This document shows positions 22,740 to 35,254 of a stretch of DNA of 64,000 bases, piece by piece. The DNA is from Zeus faber (Eukaryota; Chordata; Actinopteri; Zeiformes; Zeidae): assembly GCA_960531495.1 (NCBI GenBank), contig OY482866.1, forward strand, positions 4,985,918 to 5,049,917. Direction: 5' to 3'. A program made the translations under genes and the position numbers. The notes below the pieces were generated by a model that saw only the letters and a list, made by a program, of their open reading frames with translations, did not search any database and was not told the origin of the DNA. Every line of letters starts with the position of its first letter. Position 1 is the first letter of the stretch.

Positions 22740-23030
22740 ATGGTCGAGAGAGAAAAAGAAGCGTAGTATGTTGCTATTTTTCTCCCATGAACAAATTTAA
22801 TGCCCTGTGATCCATCTGCAATAAAGTGGTGTCACATAGCAGCAACATTAGCAACCTCTTTAAGCATTTAATGACAACGAACCCTGACATTTTTAAAGAG
22901 GCTGAACATCGCCCTGAAGACAACCAGCAAGCCTCAAAGTCCCCTGCACGACTTGTTGTCCATCAGAAGACATTGCAGGAGTGTTCCGTGAAAGGCAAAG
23001 AATATCCAGGTACAGGTGACAGTTAATGTG
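22740..23030 (+). pseudogene. hAT-type BED zinc-finger remnant
   Basis: CNKVVSHSSNISNLFKHL, then MTTNPD, has the SNxSNLxxHL...HP layout of BED-finger N-termini of hAT transposases (ZBED-like); the final His is replaced by Asn. No catalytic domain follows. It is about 9.6 kb from the hAT C-terminal remnant at 12.9 kb, and I cannot tell whether they were one element. Confidence 0.5.
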
Positions 23031-23929
23031 TTATAAGTGATAAAAAATGTAATGAACCATTTTTTTATTAAACTACACCAAATATGCAACTGAGCTACGT
23101 GAATCTTGGATGAGGTCATCTTCACCACTCTTTCATTTAGTTGACAAATGTAAAGGTTCATATGCTTGTACGGTATGTATCAGAAAATATTCACAAACAG
23201 TTTTGTTTCTAGAATGTTATTAATGGAAGTAAAAATTCTGTATATATCAGGCTATAAATGATAACATTTAGATGAATAAAATATCTTTGCTGAGAACAAA
23301 ATATCTAAATAGATCGGTAAATAAACTGCATTTTGGAAATTTTGCTGCATAATGATTAAATTGTTATAACATTTTGATTTCCCTTTTTGTAATTTGTTCT
23401 AAATTGTGTTGTTTCGTTTATAATTCATAATTCAAGTGCTGTTCATAATTCATACAAGGGATGATGAGAAGTCAGAATAAGGTCACCGTCTGAATTCTCT
23501 TTCAGTGTAATAAAAACGAGTGAAATGATAATTTTGCATTTTGTTGAGGATGATGATGGTGCTGCTAGTGTTGGTGATGATGATGTGTTATGATGTTTCA
23601 ATTTGAGAAATGTAATTAATTTTGTATAAATTTGATGTCTTATTATTTTTATTATTTTATTATTATTAAAAAATATTTATTTTCATCTTATTTTATTTAT
23701 TTAACTCATTGATCTATTTCATTCTCATTTTATAAGCATTTCTTTCAAGTGTTTATGTAAATGAGTTTTATTTATATTTCGTATTGCCCTTGCAATAAAG
23801 TTATGAATGAACACTCTGCAATCATGAGATTTCCCTTTAAGGGGCAAAAAGTATCGGTATCGGTATCGATGAAAAAGTACCATATAGGTACTTTTCCAAT
23901 GGTATCGAAAGGAAAAATGTTGGTATTGC
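23031..23929. other. no gene seen; AT-rich
   Basis: Very AT-rich, with short tandem GATGAT/GATGGT (23,548-23,590) and GGTATC (about 23,850-23,870) repeats. No coding signal. Confidence 0.5.
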
Positions 23930-24660
23930 CCATCCCGAGCTGGAGGGCAGACCTTAGTCCGTCCACCTACTTCTCCAGTGATCCCACCGATTGCTCCTTC
24001 TTTGCAAGGCAGTCTATCTGAGTAATAAGCTCCTTGTTTAAGATCCTGCATTTGTGGTTCCTCTGGACCAGCTCAGACAGAGGAGATTCAGCCAGCTCTT
24101 TGGCCTGGCCAGCCTGGATCTGGAGAGCAAGGAGCTGATTTTTAGTCCGTTCTCTCTGCTCTTGGAGGGCAGACTCCAGTCTGTGCACCTCCTTCTGAAG
24201 TGTTACCTCTGCTTTCTCCATATTTGCGAGGCAGTCTGTCTGAGCAATTATCTTCTCATTTAAAATCCTGCAGGTCTGGTTGCTCTGGGCCAACACAGAA
24301 GCATGACATTTCTTCACCATCTCATGGGCCTGGTCTGCCTGTGCCTGTAGAGTTAGGAGCTGCGCTTTACCATCTTGCTGCTGCAGTTGGAGTGCAAACT
24401 CCAGCCAATCCACGTCGTCCTGCAGAGATACCACCCTCTCTTGCACAGAGTTTTTCTCAGCATCAAGGGAATGCACCCTCGCTCGAAGGGCTCTCATCTC
24501 CTGGTCTAGGCGATTATTGTGCAGCTCAACAATTTCACAATTCTTCAGTTGGTCTTCTTTCTGAGCTGTTCCTGCCTTTTAAACTCATGAGCTATCTGCA
24601 TCAAGTAAGCAGACTCCAACTCATCCGTCAGCCGCCTGGATTTCAATGTTGGCCTTGCGT
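23930..24660 (-). pseudogene. coiled-coil protein coding fragment (copy 2, inverted)
   Basis: Minus-strand open frame of 176 codons from 24,497: 'RALRARVHSLDAEKNSVQER', 'LQLQQQDGKAQLLTLQAQAD', 'LNEKIIAQTDCLANMEKAEV', 'TLQKEVHRLESALQEQRER', then a further repeat 'ILNKELITQIDCLAKKEQSV'. It aligns with 15,250-15,868 (same order, most residues identical) and extends ~75 codons beyond that copy's truncation. Upstream on the minus strand the match continues ('DQLKNCEIVEL'). The better preserved copy. Internal ~75-residue repeats are visible ('CRILN.E.I.QTDCLA'). Parent gene not recognised. Confidence 0.65.
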
Positions 24661-25199
24661 GGCTCTCTAAAATCAATTATGTGTTTTGAGGGATGCTCAG
24701 GAGCTATAATATACATATAGACTCCTACCATATTCTGCTCTTTTACTCTAGGTTGGTTTTTATTTTTCCTTCTCTGGTTATGATGTTCAAGGTTTCTCAC
24801 ACCGGGAGAGTTGGCGAAATATCCTCCCAAGGTGTTATTAAAGGGAATTGTCCTACTTCGTTAAATGTTTATATTGTGTTTTAACATCACCTCAGTATCC
24901 ATTGTTGTTATAAGCTTTATTAAAGTTGATTAGGCTAATAGACTATTTCAGTTTTAAGGAGGATTAGTGCCATTTAATAACGTATAATAATGTTGGGTTA
25001 CAGCCGCAACAAAAAAAGTGTCAATAAGACTAAGGTTTTGGCACTTCCTCAGTTGGGGAGGAATTGGGGTCAAAGGGGGCATGTAGCGTTTGGTTTGACC
25101 TTTTGCCTTTGTTTGTTTTTTTGTTTTATTTGTTTGTTTCATATTTCTTTTCTTTCTACTTTTATATTTGCCTTCAACTATAACAATGAAACAGTGACC
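24661..25199. other. no gene seen; probable L1 5' region
   Basis: Non-coding sequence leading into the L1-like ORF2. May contain the 5' UTR of that element; no ORF1 recognised. Confidence 0.4.
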
Positions 25200-28100
25200 T
25201 GGGCTAAATATCCTAACTGGTTTCATTGGATCTTATATTACCCTTTGGAATATTCGTGAAATGACAACTGTAGCGCTTAGGTATTTGACATGGAAAACTA
25301 ATGAGATCAATAAACTGTCCAAACGTAAAAAGGTACTTAACTTTCTGAAAAATCATAAAATAGACATAGCTCTACTACAGGAGACACATCTTACAGATGC
25401 TGAACATGCCAAACTGACACGTCAATGGCAGGGACAGATCTTCAATTCATCGTTTACAGTAAAAATGTCCCTTTGCATGTGGATAACGTTGAGAAAGACA
25501 CACAGGGCAGATACCTGATCCTTTAAGGCACCATAGCAGGTGAATCTACTACACTAGTTAATATTGTGGCCCGAATTATGACAGCCCTCAATTTTTCCAA
25601 AGTCTGTGGAGATTTGACTCTAGTTTTGGATCCATCCTTAGATCGGTCATCTTCTAATCCCAAAATCCTAACCCAAGCAGCTAAGGCACTGCACAAAGAA
25701 ATGTTAGATTTCAAACTTGTAGAGGTCTGGAGAGAAAGACATAAATTGTTGCACGAATACTCTTTTTACTCAGATGCTCATAAAGCTATTCCAGAATTGA
25801 TATATTTCTTGCTCACGCTGAAAGAATCCACCTCATATCCTCATGTGAATATCTACCTATAACTTATTCAGACCATGCTCCTCTTATTCTCCTGATGTCT
25901 CATCGCTAGTAGTCATAGACTATGGTGATTCCCCATGCACCTGCTCAATGACACAGATTATTTTAAAGTTATCAAAAAACAACAACGACAGTTTTCTTAG
26001 TATTAACAAAGGGACTGCCTCATCAACTGCTGTGTGGGAATCCTTAAAGGCTTATTTAAGAGGTGGGACTAGAAGTTATGCATCATGGAAAAAAATGCAA
26101 AAAAAGCTTGTTAAATGCCAAAACACTTGAATCAGAGATTAAGAATCTTGAAAAGGAGTATTTTCAAATGCAAAATGTGATGACTTTCAACTTGCTAAAC
26201 AACAAAAGGAATGAGTATGACGTGCTAACCACTCGAGTGATTGAAAATGCAATGGCTTGAACTAAGCAAAAGTATTTTGAACACGGGGATAAGAGTGGTA
26301 AATTACTAGCCTGGCAGATCCAAAAAGAGGACAACTCAAGATGGATCCCCTCAGTTAAGATCAATGATGTTGTCACTGTAGTTCATAATCCTAAACGTAT
26401 TTATGAAACCTTCAAGGACTTCTACCTGGACCTATAGTCCTCTCAGGGGTGTAGATACTCATAAAATGAATAACTTTTAGTGGGACTCACCATGCCGGGG
26501 TTCACTGCGGAGACACGGGACAGTCTAGAAGCTGACATTGGTAACCAGGAAGTTCTAGGTGCATTAGGAAGGCTTTCGGGAGGAAAATCGCCAGGGCCAG
26601 ATCGGTTTCCTATGGACTTCTACAAAGCATTTGCATCTAATCTGACAACACCACTGATGGATATGTTTAAGCATGCACTTGAGATCCACAACCTGCCCAA
26701 AACTTTAGAACAGGCTCTGATTACAGTTCTGTTAAAGCCAGGCAAAGATCCAGAACTCTGTTGATCCTATAGGCCCATTGCCATACTCTCATCAGAATAT
26801 AAAGTGTTTACCAAGGTTATAGCCACTTGACTGCAGAATGTGATACCTAACCTTATAAATAAAGATCGGACTGGCTTCATTCAAAATCGCCTTTCCTCTG
26901 ATAATATTCGAAGGTTCCTCAACATAATTCACTGTGCCGAAAAAATCAATACCCCTGTAATGGCCCTTTCACTGGATGCTGAAAAGGCATTTGATCTTTT
27001 AGAATGGTCCTTTCTTTTTGCAGAATTACATACAAATAATTTTGGTCCAAATTGAATACGAATGATTCAGATGCTCTATCTCAATCCAACAGCTATGTTT
27101 CGAACAAATGCCAATATCTCTTCTCTTTTCCCATTGTCATGTGGTACACGCTAGGGTTCTCCCTTGTCTCCGTTACGCTTCTCATTGGCAATTGAACCCC
27201 TCACCATTGCCATAAGAGCACACCCTGTTATAGATGGTGTTATGGTGGAACAGGAAAAGCACGTAATTTTGCTATATGCTGATTATATTCTGTTGTACTG
27301 GACCAATGTGGGGTCATCTCTCCCTGCCCTGTGCTCCCTATTGGATGAATATAGCTGTATTTCAGGATACAAAGTAAACACAAATAAAAGTGTGATAATG
27401 CCTCTCAATTCAGAGGCCCGAGTATTACCAAGAGAATCTTGGTTTGTAAATACCCAACCAATTACAACAAATCGTCTTCATCAACTATGACCCCCTGTTT
27501 AAAAAAGTGGAAGTAGATTTGGAAAGGTGGAAGTCTTTACCTTTATCCCTAATTGGACAAATAAACTGTTTAAAAATGAAAACCCTACCCAAATTTCTTT
27601 ATCTTTTTCAAGAACTCCCAACACCAACCCCGAAAGCCTTCTATAAAAATTTGGATAGACAGAATTCTAGATTCCTGTGGAATGGTAAATTTCCTAGAGT
27701 CAAGCTTAAAACCCTATGTTGTCCCACTGAACAAGGAGGGCTAAACCTACCTGACTTTCATTTATACAATCTGGCTGCTCAATCCAGAGCTATTTGGACA
27801 TGGATTAAAGACTTGCAACTCCCTCCAGCGTGGAAACAAATTGAACAGTCTCATGCAGTAGAATTGTTGTCGAGTATTCCATTTATTCACTCTTATCACA
27901 GTCAGAAAAACGTTAACCCAAAATCCTTTGATAAAACATACAGCTAAAGTATGGCATGTGGTCAGAGTGAAGTTCCAAAGTGCCCACGCAATATGCAGAT
28001 CTACCCCATTCCATTTCAATCCTGTTTTACCTGGATCACTGAGAGATGGCAGGCTTTACCTCCACACCTCCATAGGATTAGTAGCAGTTTCTCAGAGTAT

Positions 28101-28370
28101 TGCCCTAAATGTAAGACTGAAACAGGGACTCTTTTACATATGTTCTGGACGTATAGATGTCTGGAGCAATACTGGAGGTCTTTCTTGGATACCATAAAAA
28201 TAATTGTGGGGGTGGAGATTAACCCGAAACTGGCACTTCTGGGGGACATCTCAGTTTTACCAATCAATATGAGGTGCAATGTTTGCTTTATCAGGCTAGC
28301 CCAATTTGCAGCGAATAAATGTATGGCCATTCGCTGGAAAAGTTTGTGTTATTACGTTTAAACTCAGGAA
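25200..28370 (+). mobile_element. L1-like LINE ORF2, inactivated
   Basis: In order: endonuclease start (25,261-25,518: 'KRKKVLNFLKNHKIDIALLQ' then ETHL), linker (26,000-26,260), RT (26,480-27,490: 'GGKSPGPDRFPMDFYKAF', 'SYRPIAIL', 'KDRTGFIQNR', 'ALSLDAEKAFDLLEW', 'SPLSPLRFSLAIEPL', 'ILLYADYILLY'), and C-terminal region (27,507-28,360: 'NSRFLWNGK', 'PTEQGGLNLPDFHLYNLAAQ', 'CPKCKTETGTLLHMFWTYRC'). The RT catalytic YADD reads YADY. Many stops and frameshifts, and most of the endonuclease is deleted. No poly(A) tail seen. Confidence 0.9.
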
Positions 28371-28869
28371 AAAAATACTACTTTTTGAAGAATGCTGGGG
28401 AGGCTTTGTAACCTTTTTACAGAAAAGGACTTCTCTTAACACTGATGTCTATGATCAGGCTTGAAGCTGCTATGTTCTGTGGGGGTCTTGGGTGCTCCCT
28501 GGGGCTGTTGGCTGTGTTTGCTGGCCCTGGTGGGTGCGTAGGGTGCTGTATGGCTCTATAAACCACTAACAGTCTGGGTAAACCACTTGAGTTTTATTAT
28601 CCATTTCAGTCCGGCACGCAGGCCACATTATATATATACTGTATTTATATCTGAGGATCTATTCTAATGGTTGTTAATAGTCCTCTCGACGCAGGAGGAA
28701 TAGCTTTATGTGGTTTTTATTCAACAAAACCCCAAAATATACAATCCCTACACCACTGTGGGACCAGACATGAAGGAACAAACATAAAAGAAAACAGTCA
28801 AACATGTGATAATTAACATAATACATACACTGAACCATGAAGGATAATCGCCATTCCCGCTCCCCCCAA
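28371..28869. other. non-coding junction between two LINEs
   Basis: Contains the dispersed repeat 28,614-28,702 (copy of 12,638-12,727) and then the probable 3' UTR of the minus-strand Tx1-like LINE. No other feature recognised. Confidence 0.45.
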
Positions 28870-31820
28870 AAACCTACACCAAGCCCAAAAACCCTTTCCA
28901 CCTCTCTAGGGCGACGTGCTGTCCCCATCTCCCCACGTCTGCCCTGATCCTCCCTCTCACCTCCCCCTCCACCCTCCTTATGACCCCCTCCACCCCACAG
29001 TCCCTCCCGAGCATGATGAGGTCCTGCCTGGCCACCCACAATCCCTTCTTGAAGAGGCTTACGAGCAGCAAGAGCAGGAAACCTACCCCCCTGTTCCCCC
29101 CTCTACCCACCCCCCTCTCCACGCTGTTCCAGGTCAGGGTGAACCCTCTACTCACCCTACTTATTAGCGCCCCCGCCCTTGCCCATACCACCCCGCAAAA
29201 GTGCATTCCCACATGACATGAGCGATGGTCTCCTCCTGCGAGCACGCGTTTCGGGGGCACCCAGGGGATGTCGCCAAACTCTGCCAGTACATGGTGGTAC
29301 ATACAGGCAGTGCTTTCTGGAGGCAGGACCAGTTCAGGTCCTTGACGGGACGGGAGGCTGGATAATCGCCAGCCAGACTGCCACCGGAATCCCTACAGCA
29401 GCCGGTGCGGTCACCCCCCGCCTCGTCTCGGTGTAGAGCCTCGTCTGGTCCAGCCCCAAACCCCCCTCCCAAGCCTGGGGGTGGGCCCGAAGCCACTTCA
29501 CCGCATGGCCATAGTGCCATGGCATCTGCTCTGACCGGGGCCCCAAGTGGCCCAAAGGCCCCATCACCCTCCTCGCCTGATAGGAGAAATACAGCCGGAG
29601 GAAGTGTCCTGATGGGTGGACCACCGGAGAGGACAGCTCCCTCAACAAAAAAGAAACAAAATAGCCATCCAGCTTTAGTGGGAGGTGAGGCACGCCCCTT
29701 CCGCCCTCCCCGCTCGCCGCATACTCGCACCGGCCTCCCCACACGAATCCGAACACGGGCCGCGTGAGGGGGTGAGGGGGATGCATGCTGGCATCGGGAA
29801 GACATATGACAAGTACAGTAGGGACGGCAACACGTCTGACTTCAAAACCAGCACCTTGCCTGTAATGGTCAGTGTCCTGGATTTCCAGAGGGCGAGTTTC
29901 CTCTGGACAGCTTCGATTCGCCCGGTCCAATTTACCGTGGCACTGTGGGCTGCCTCAAAGTCCACCCCGAGTAATCTCAGGGGTCCTACGCAGAGTGACA
30001 GCCCCCCTGGTACGTCCGTCCTTCCCTTCCACCGCCCAAGGGACTTGACCGAGGTCTTCGCCAGATTTAGCTCCGGGCCAAACTCCTGGAAGATCTCCAA
30101 GGAGCGGGGCAGGCAGGCATCACTGTCCAGCAGCAGGGTGGTGTCATTCGCATACTGGGACAGCTTGACCCTAAGGCTGCCGCTGCCTGGTACCAGCAGT
30201 CCCCTCACACCCCGGTCAGCCCGAATGGCCGCCGCCAGGGGCTCCATGAAAAGGATGTAGAACATTGGTGAAAGCGGACACCCCTGTCTTACGCCTGCGT
30301 GTACCCCAAAAGGTTGCCCTAGGTGCCCATTCACACAAACCGTGCTCCCCACGGCCGCGTACAACGTACGCAGCCACCCAACGAACAGCTTCCCTAAACC
30401 TACTCTCTCTCAGACTCTAAACATAAAGCCCCAGTGAACCCTTTCGAAAGCTTTGGCCTGATCGAGGCCTACCACCATTAGGGGTAGCCCTCTATCTTCC
30501 ACCCAAGCGAAAGCGTCTCTGATGAGCTGGAGGTTCCACCTCACAGAGCGCCCAGCCACTCCACACGTCTGGTCCACGTGGACCGCATCCAGGTGGACTG
30601 TGCGCAGACGGTCAGCGAGGACCTTAGCTAGACGCTTGTAGTCCACACACAGCATGGTCAATGGCCACCAGTTATTAAGGTCGGAGGCTTAGCCATTCTT
30701 GAAAAGAAGGGAGATCAGCCCCTTAGCCATCGACCCTCCGAGAACCCCCGTGGGGAGGACCTCGGTCAGCAGCTCTAGCACCACCGGACCGAGCACACCC
30801 CAAATCTTGAGATAAAACTCAGCTGGCAGGCCCTCGATGCCCGGGACCTTTCGCTTTCCCATCCTTTGGAGGGCACCCTCAAGCTCCTCCAGAGTGAGGG
30901 GGGTCTCCAAAGCTTCTGCCAGGTCAGGTGGCACCCACCGGGAAACACGCTCTCTGACCGGGTCTCATCTACCACCCTTTCAAAGAAACAGGAGCGATAG
31001 TGGTCTGTGGCGACCCTCACCATCGCATCCGCTTCTGTCACCACCTGTCCCTGAGTGTCCCTGACCCCTGTGAACGCCTGCCGTGCCTTTTCGGTCCTAA
31101 CCGAGCCGAAAAAAGCCGAAAGCCCCCTAAGCTGTGCTTTATGGGAGTCACAAGCTCGCTGGTCTACAGTGCCACCGAGGTTCCCCATGGCGTACTCGAG
31201 CTCGAGCAGGCGTTGCAGGTGTAGCACCTCCCTCTTCTCCTGCTTGGCCTTCTTTTTGCTATACCTAATGGCGTGAGCTTTAATCCTCTCCTTTGCCACT
31301 CCCCACCACTCTACCACTCTGGCACAGAGAGGCCTGAGCCTCTCGAGACCCCGGAAAAACCCAACGAAGCTGCCGCTGAACTCATCCTCTTCGAGGATAC
31401 TAGGATTTAACTTCCAGTACCCAAGTCCAAAGACCGGAGCACAGGACCGGACCCGAAGGAGGACCCCATCGTGGTCTGAGAAAAAGACGGGAAGCACCCG
31501 CCCAGACAGCACGCCCAATGACCTTGAGAGAAAAACGTAGTCCAGCCTCCTCGCAATCCCCTCGGAGTTTTGCCAAGAGGGACCGTCCAGTCGCTGGGTG
31601 ACAGCCCTCCCCCCGTCCACCAACCCATGCCCAGCCATGACGCCCTTTACAAAAACCCCACTCTTGTCCCTCCCTACGTCCAAATTGAAATCCCCCCAAT
31701 GATTACCGGTCTGTTGGTGGCCAGGTGTGGTCCTAGACTGACAACCATCTCCCTCCTCTCCCTCATTCCCTGTGACCCATAGAAAACAAAGACCCTCAAA
31801 AAAGGCCCCTATACGCAATG
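28870..31820 (-). mobile_element. Tx1/L1-type LINE ORF2 (endonuclease and RT), inactivated
   Basis: Minus strand, 5' to 3': endonuclease C-half (31,820-31,400: 'GDFNLDVGRDKSGV', 'RRLDYVFLSRSLG', 'SDHDGVLLR'), linker, RT (30,934-29,950: 'KRKVPGIEGLPAEFYLKIW', 'LISLLFKNG', 'LPLMVVGLDQAKAFERVHW', 'AGVRQGCPLSPMFYILFMEP', 'LSQYANDTTLLL'), then the thumb and a C-terminal Cys/His stretch ('AHVMWECTFAGW', about 29,190). The GC-rich sequence is unlike its neighbours. The catalytic box reads YAND. Several frameshifts and stops. Its ORF1 lies just upstream. Confidence 0.88.
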
Positions 31821-32099
31821 TCCGCTCTCAGCACCCTACCCTGCTCCCAAAACAAGAACTCCCTCTACCCTCACCCCCCTGTCCCCGAAAAGAATACCGA
31901 CCCCTGAACTATGAACCCCCCCCCACACTCCAGACCGACCCCCCCTTGTCCCACGTCAATTCCCATGTCCCTCTCATCCCTCAAATGAACGTCTTGCAGG
32001 AAACAAATTGTGCATCCCAAACTCCCAACAGAATCTATAGGCCCAAAAGAAAGACCACCCTCCTCTTAACGCAAAAATAATACCTCCATCTAAACAGAG

Positions 32100-33760
32100 C
32101 AACAATCCCAGCGTCAGTCATATAAACCCAACACCATGTCCTCCGGGCTCTCGTCCATGAGTTGACCCCAGGAATATGGCATGTTGTCGTGGGAGGCGGG
32201 GGAACCCCATGGCCCCCAGTGTCTGTCATTCTGAAAAGGGGAGGGGCATTCCTCCAAAGGGGGTGTCTCCCCCCTGACCTCTGCCGCCACTCCCACCCTT
32301 AGGGCCGCCCTCCCCACGACACCCCCTGCCACTTCCCTCATCTTATTGGGGGCCTCCTTGCCCAACTGGAGGTGGTCCCTCCTCTTTCTCTGGGTCGCCG
32401 CCTGGGGGCCTGACACGGGGGAACCTGCTGGTGGTGATGCCTCTAGAGGGACTGTTGCAAGAGGAGTAAACGCCGCAGGAAGCCCTGCACAGATGGAGCC
32501 GCCATCGGCTCGGCCACCGCAGGGAGAACCTCCCCAAGTTCCACTGCAGAAGGAGCAGCTGCCAAAGGGGGAGCCGCCGCAGAAGGAGTTTCCGCCGGGG
32601 TGGGACCCTTGGAGGCCGCCGGCCCAGGGACCCCCACAGGGGGTGCCGCCCTGGGGTCGCGGCTGCAGCTGGAACTGGTGCAGGAGGGGATGCCGCGGGA
32701 GGAGCCTTTCCGGGGACCACCGCAGGAGTTGCCGACGTATTTTTGTCCGTCGCCAGAGGTGCCACCGCAGTTGGCGCCGAGACCACCACTCCTGGCACAG
32801 CCAGCGCCAAATCCGGAGCCCCCTGAGGCTGGCACATCGGGACAGGTTCACCGGCACCGAAACTGCAGGCAGGTCAGCCGCAACCGCATGACCCCCCGCA
32901 GTCGTGGAAGGTGGAGGTGCAGGCTCTGCAGTCGGGTGGTCCGGCTCCCTCCATGGGCCGCCTATGCCTCTCAAAGTGGCCGCGTAGGTCCTGCTGCACC
33001 CCTTTGCGAGGTGTTCGGACGACCCGCAGATGTGGCAGGCCCTGGGCATCGGACACTCCCTTGCCTCATGCCCAAGGGCTTCACAAAACCTCTACCTTTG
33101 ATGGCCACATTCTCCCTCTACCCCTGCACCCATGGCAGAAGGCCAGCTGTCTCGAATAAAAAGGTAGCCCCAGTCCGCCCCAATGTTGAAAAACGCCGAA
33201 GGGTGGGCCAACCCCCCGACCCCCGCCACATCCTGCCCCAGGAGGACCTGATACTGCCGCTTACCTGTCCAGATCAGATCGGTACCTCCATGTACCTCCC
33301 CAGGAACGCCGCCACAGCCTGATCCGACACATAGGGGTTGTATATGTGGACTGTTATCACTTGAAAGTTCGGCCTATCCAGGCTTTGCAGGTTGAAGAGG
33401 AAGACCGGCCTTGCTCCCACTAGCTGCCGGCTCTCCTCCAGGGCCCTGTCGCACACCTCCTGTCCCATGAAGGTAACGTTGAAGTTCCTCTCTGGGTTGT
33501 TTGTCTGCAGGCAGAGTCAGTCCTCCCTGTGAGTTTCAGCACTCCAAACAGGACGCCGCTCCCATATAGGTCGCTGGTCATCATGGGCTCCTATTCCTCC
33601 TTCCACTGATAGCATAGCGTAGCCCTCAGACGAGCCCTCGGGACTGACTGTGAAGATCCAGCCTGCGCCATGTTGCAGCTGTGATTTGTAGTTTCTCCAA
33701 AAAGGCGAAAAAAAGGCTCCCTTCAACCCGACACTTGAGTCCCCAGGCAGGTTTCACGGA
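32100..33760 (-). mobile_element. Tx1-type LINE ORF1 (gag-like, zinc knuckle), inactivated
   Basis: Minus-strand frames give a start region (33,726-33,517), a central 'VFLFNLQSLDRPNFQVITVH' segment with 'YVSDQAVAAFLGRYME' (33,468-33,274), a CCHC knuckle 'CHICGSSEHLAKGC' at about 33,040-33,000, and a long Pro/Ala-rich tail to 32,114. Frames are broken by shifts between these parts. The knuckle and its position upstream of an EN-RT ORF2 fit Tx1-like LINEs. Pro-rich plus-strand open frames here are antisense artefacts. Confidence 0.75.
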
Positions 33761-34179
33761 TGATTTCTTAAAGTGTGAAACACCTTCATGATCATCGTGA
33801 CTCCCCTACCAGGTAAGTATCTTCAGTAAAATGTGAAAGGCTTATTCGCACTGAAGAGAAACCAGAGAAATTAACTACATTAATGCCAATGATGGAAAAG
33901 GGTGTTGGTGCCTTTGCCTATCAGTACTGCTTTTTGGCTAGCTGCAGAGCGACTGACAGGTCTCACATTGACAAGCAGTCCACGCCACCCTTTAATCATC
34001 TATACCAAATCAGAACATTGAACGGGTGTCACTGATTATGTACATAAAGATTGAGGGAAAGTTTTCTCCGGGATTAAACCAGAAACACTGCCATGACAGT
34101 CTGCTCTGCATTTCCATGAAAAGCCTCAGAGATGGGAACATGATTCAAGCAGGTGCGAGGAAGGAACATCAACATACTG
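33761..34179. other. no gene seen
   Basis: Non-coding; contains no recognised repeat. Confidence 0.4.
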
Positions 34180-34238
34180 TCCCGCCTCCTCGTCCCTTGC
34201 GTGACAAGCAAGGATACTGGCCACTATACTAACGAGGA
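34180..34238 (-). pseudogene. tRNA-Asp(GTC) relic, 3' part lost
   Basis: The reverse complement starts TCCTCGTTAGTATAGTGG and has an anticodon arm CTTGCTTGTCACGCAAG with GTC, a clear tRNA-Asp. After the anticodon arm the T arm is replaced by unrelated sequence (GACGAGGAGGCGGGAC). 5' A box intact, B box absent. Confidence 0.75.
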
Positions 34239-34844
34239 TACCCAGGTTGCTGATTTGCAGAGCAGAGTTGAAAATATCTTTTGTCACAAAGAAAAGTAAC
34301 TGCAGACAGATGGTTACGGTAAGCCTAATTTATCTGGACAAATTAAATAGGCCGATGTTTGTCCTAGGCCAGGGATCGGCAAATATTTTGGTTCAAGGGC
34401 CGGATGGAGTTCTGAAGAGTATTTTGTTCCGCCATGCTCAGTAAACAACCGATTCCTCATCATAATAATTAACTTTCTCAGATCTGTTTCAGCGGTAGTG
34501 AATCAGTCAACTACTTGTTGATGTTTATGCCTGAGAACGTTCGCTCACAGATGTAGGTGGAAACAAACTGGACCAACCTACTTTGGGCCAGTTGTCCTGT
34601 ATTCGGACGCTTTGCCTCGCTCAAAGAGGTGAGAGAGGAGAGAGAGAACTCAGGCAGAGTGGATGTCTCAAACTTGTCTTGACACACAAACTTGACACAG
34701 CAATAACCCTGAAACAGCTAACGACGTGTTGCAACTTCAAAATGAAAACAGATTCCAATCAAATGAGGAAGAAGTTTTGAAGATGCACTTGAAGATTGGA
34801 GATCCTTGCACAGTGACTTCAAACATCCTGCAAATCTTTGCCAA

Positions 34845-34933
34845 TCGTAGTCGGGAGGCTTTGAGCCTGCACGGGGAGCATTGCAGCCAAATGGATTTCA
34901 AGTCCATCGTATTTTCCTCTCAGCCAAAACTAC
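34845..34933 (-). pseudogene. tRNA-Ser(TGA) relic
   Basis: Anticodon arm ATGGACTTGAAATCCAT is intact, but the D arm (GAGAGGAAAATAC) and T arm (GCAGGCTCAAAGCC) are mutated and the variable arm is longer. Pseudogene. Confidence 0.7.
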
Positions 34934-35077
34934 ATGGGCAGTTATTCTAAAATGCAGGAAATTACGATCAAATGAGGAAGAAGCAGGAAAAATGTATTTG
35001 TCTTTTGGAGATATTTTCAGGGGAAACTGCCACTAAGAATTAAAAGATTTTCAGAGTTAGGATAACCTTATATATGG

Positions 35078-35122
35078 TAGTCTGCAGGACTTAAGCCGCA
35101 GAGGGACACGGCCACGTATATA
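35078..35122 (-). pseudogene. tRNA-Ser relic with the anticodon arm deleted
   Basis: 5' part (GTGGCCGTGTC) and 3' part (TGCGGCTTAAGTCCTGCAGACTAC) of a tRNA-Ser joined, with the anticodon arm missing. Half-length relic. Confidence 0.5.
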
Positions 35123-35254
35123 GTTTGTGAACGAAAATGCAAAGAAACCCCAGTCAAATGAAGAAAACACACACACTTGAATTTTGGAGATATTTCCAGG
35201 AGAAACGATCGCAACAGACACAAACATCATGAAAGAGGAAACATCTTTGCCCAT

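Noticed and set aside
28614..28702. Repeat shared with 12,638-12,727 considered as a structural RNA
   Set aside because: No snRNA or 5S features recognised; the two copies diverge in the middle and show no conserved stem.
32346..33322. Long Pro/Gln-rich plus-strand frames opposite the Tx1-like ORF1
   Set aside because: Antisense to a GC-rich gag-like coding region that has a CCHC knuckle on the minus strand.
34373..34430. 'CCAGGGATCGGCAA ... AAGGGCCGGATGG', resembling a hAT terminal sequence
   Set aside because: Only one end was seen; no matching inverted end or 8-bp duplication found nearby, so not listed.
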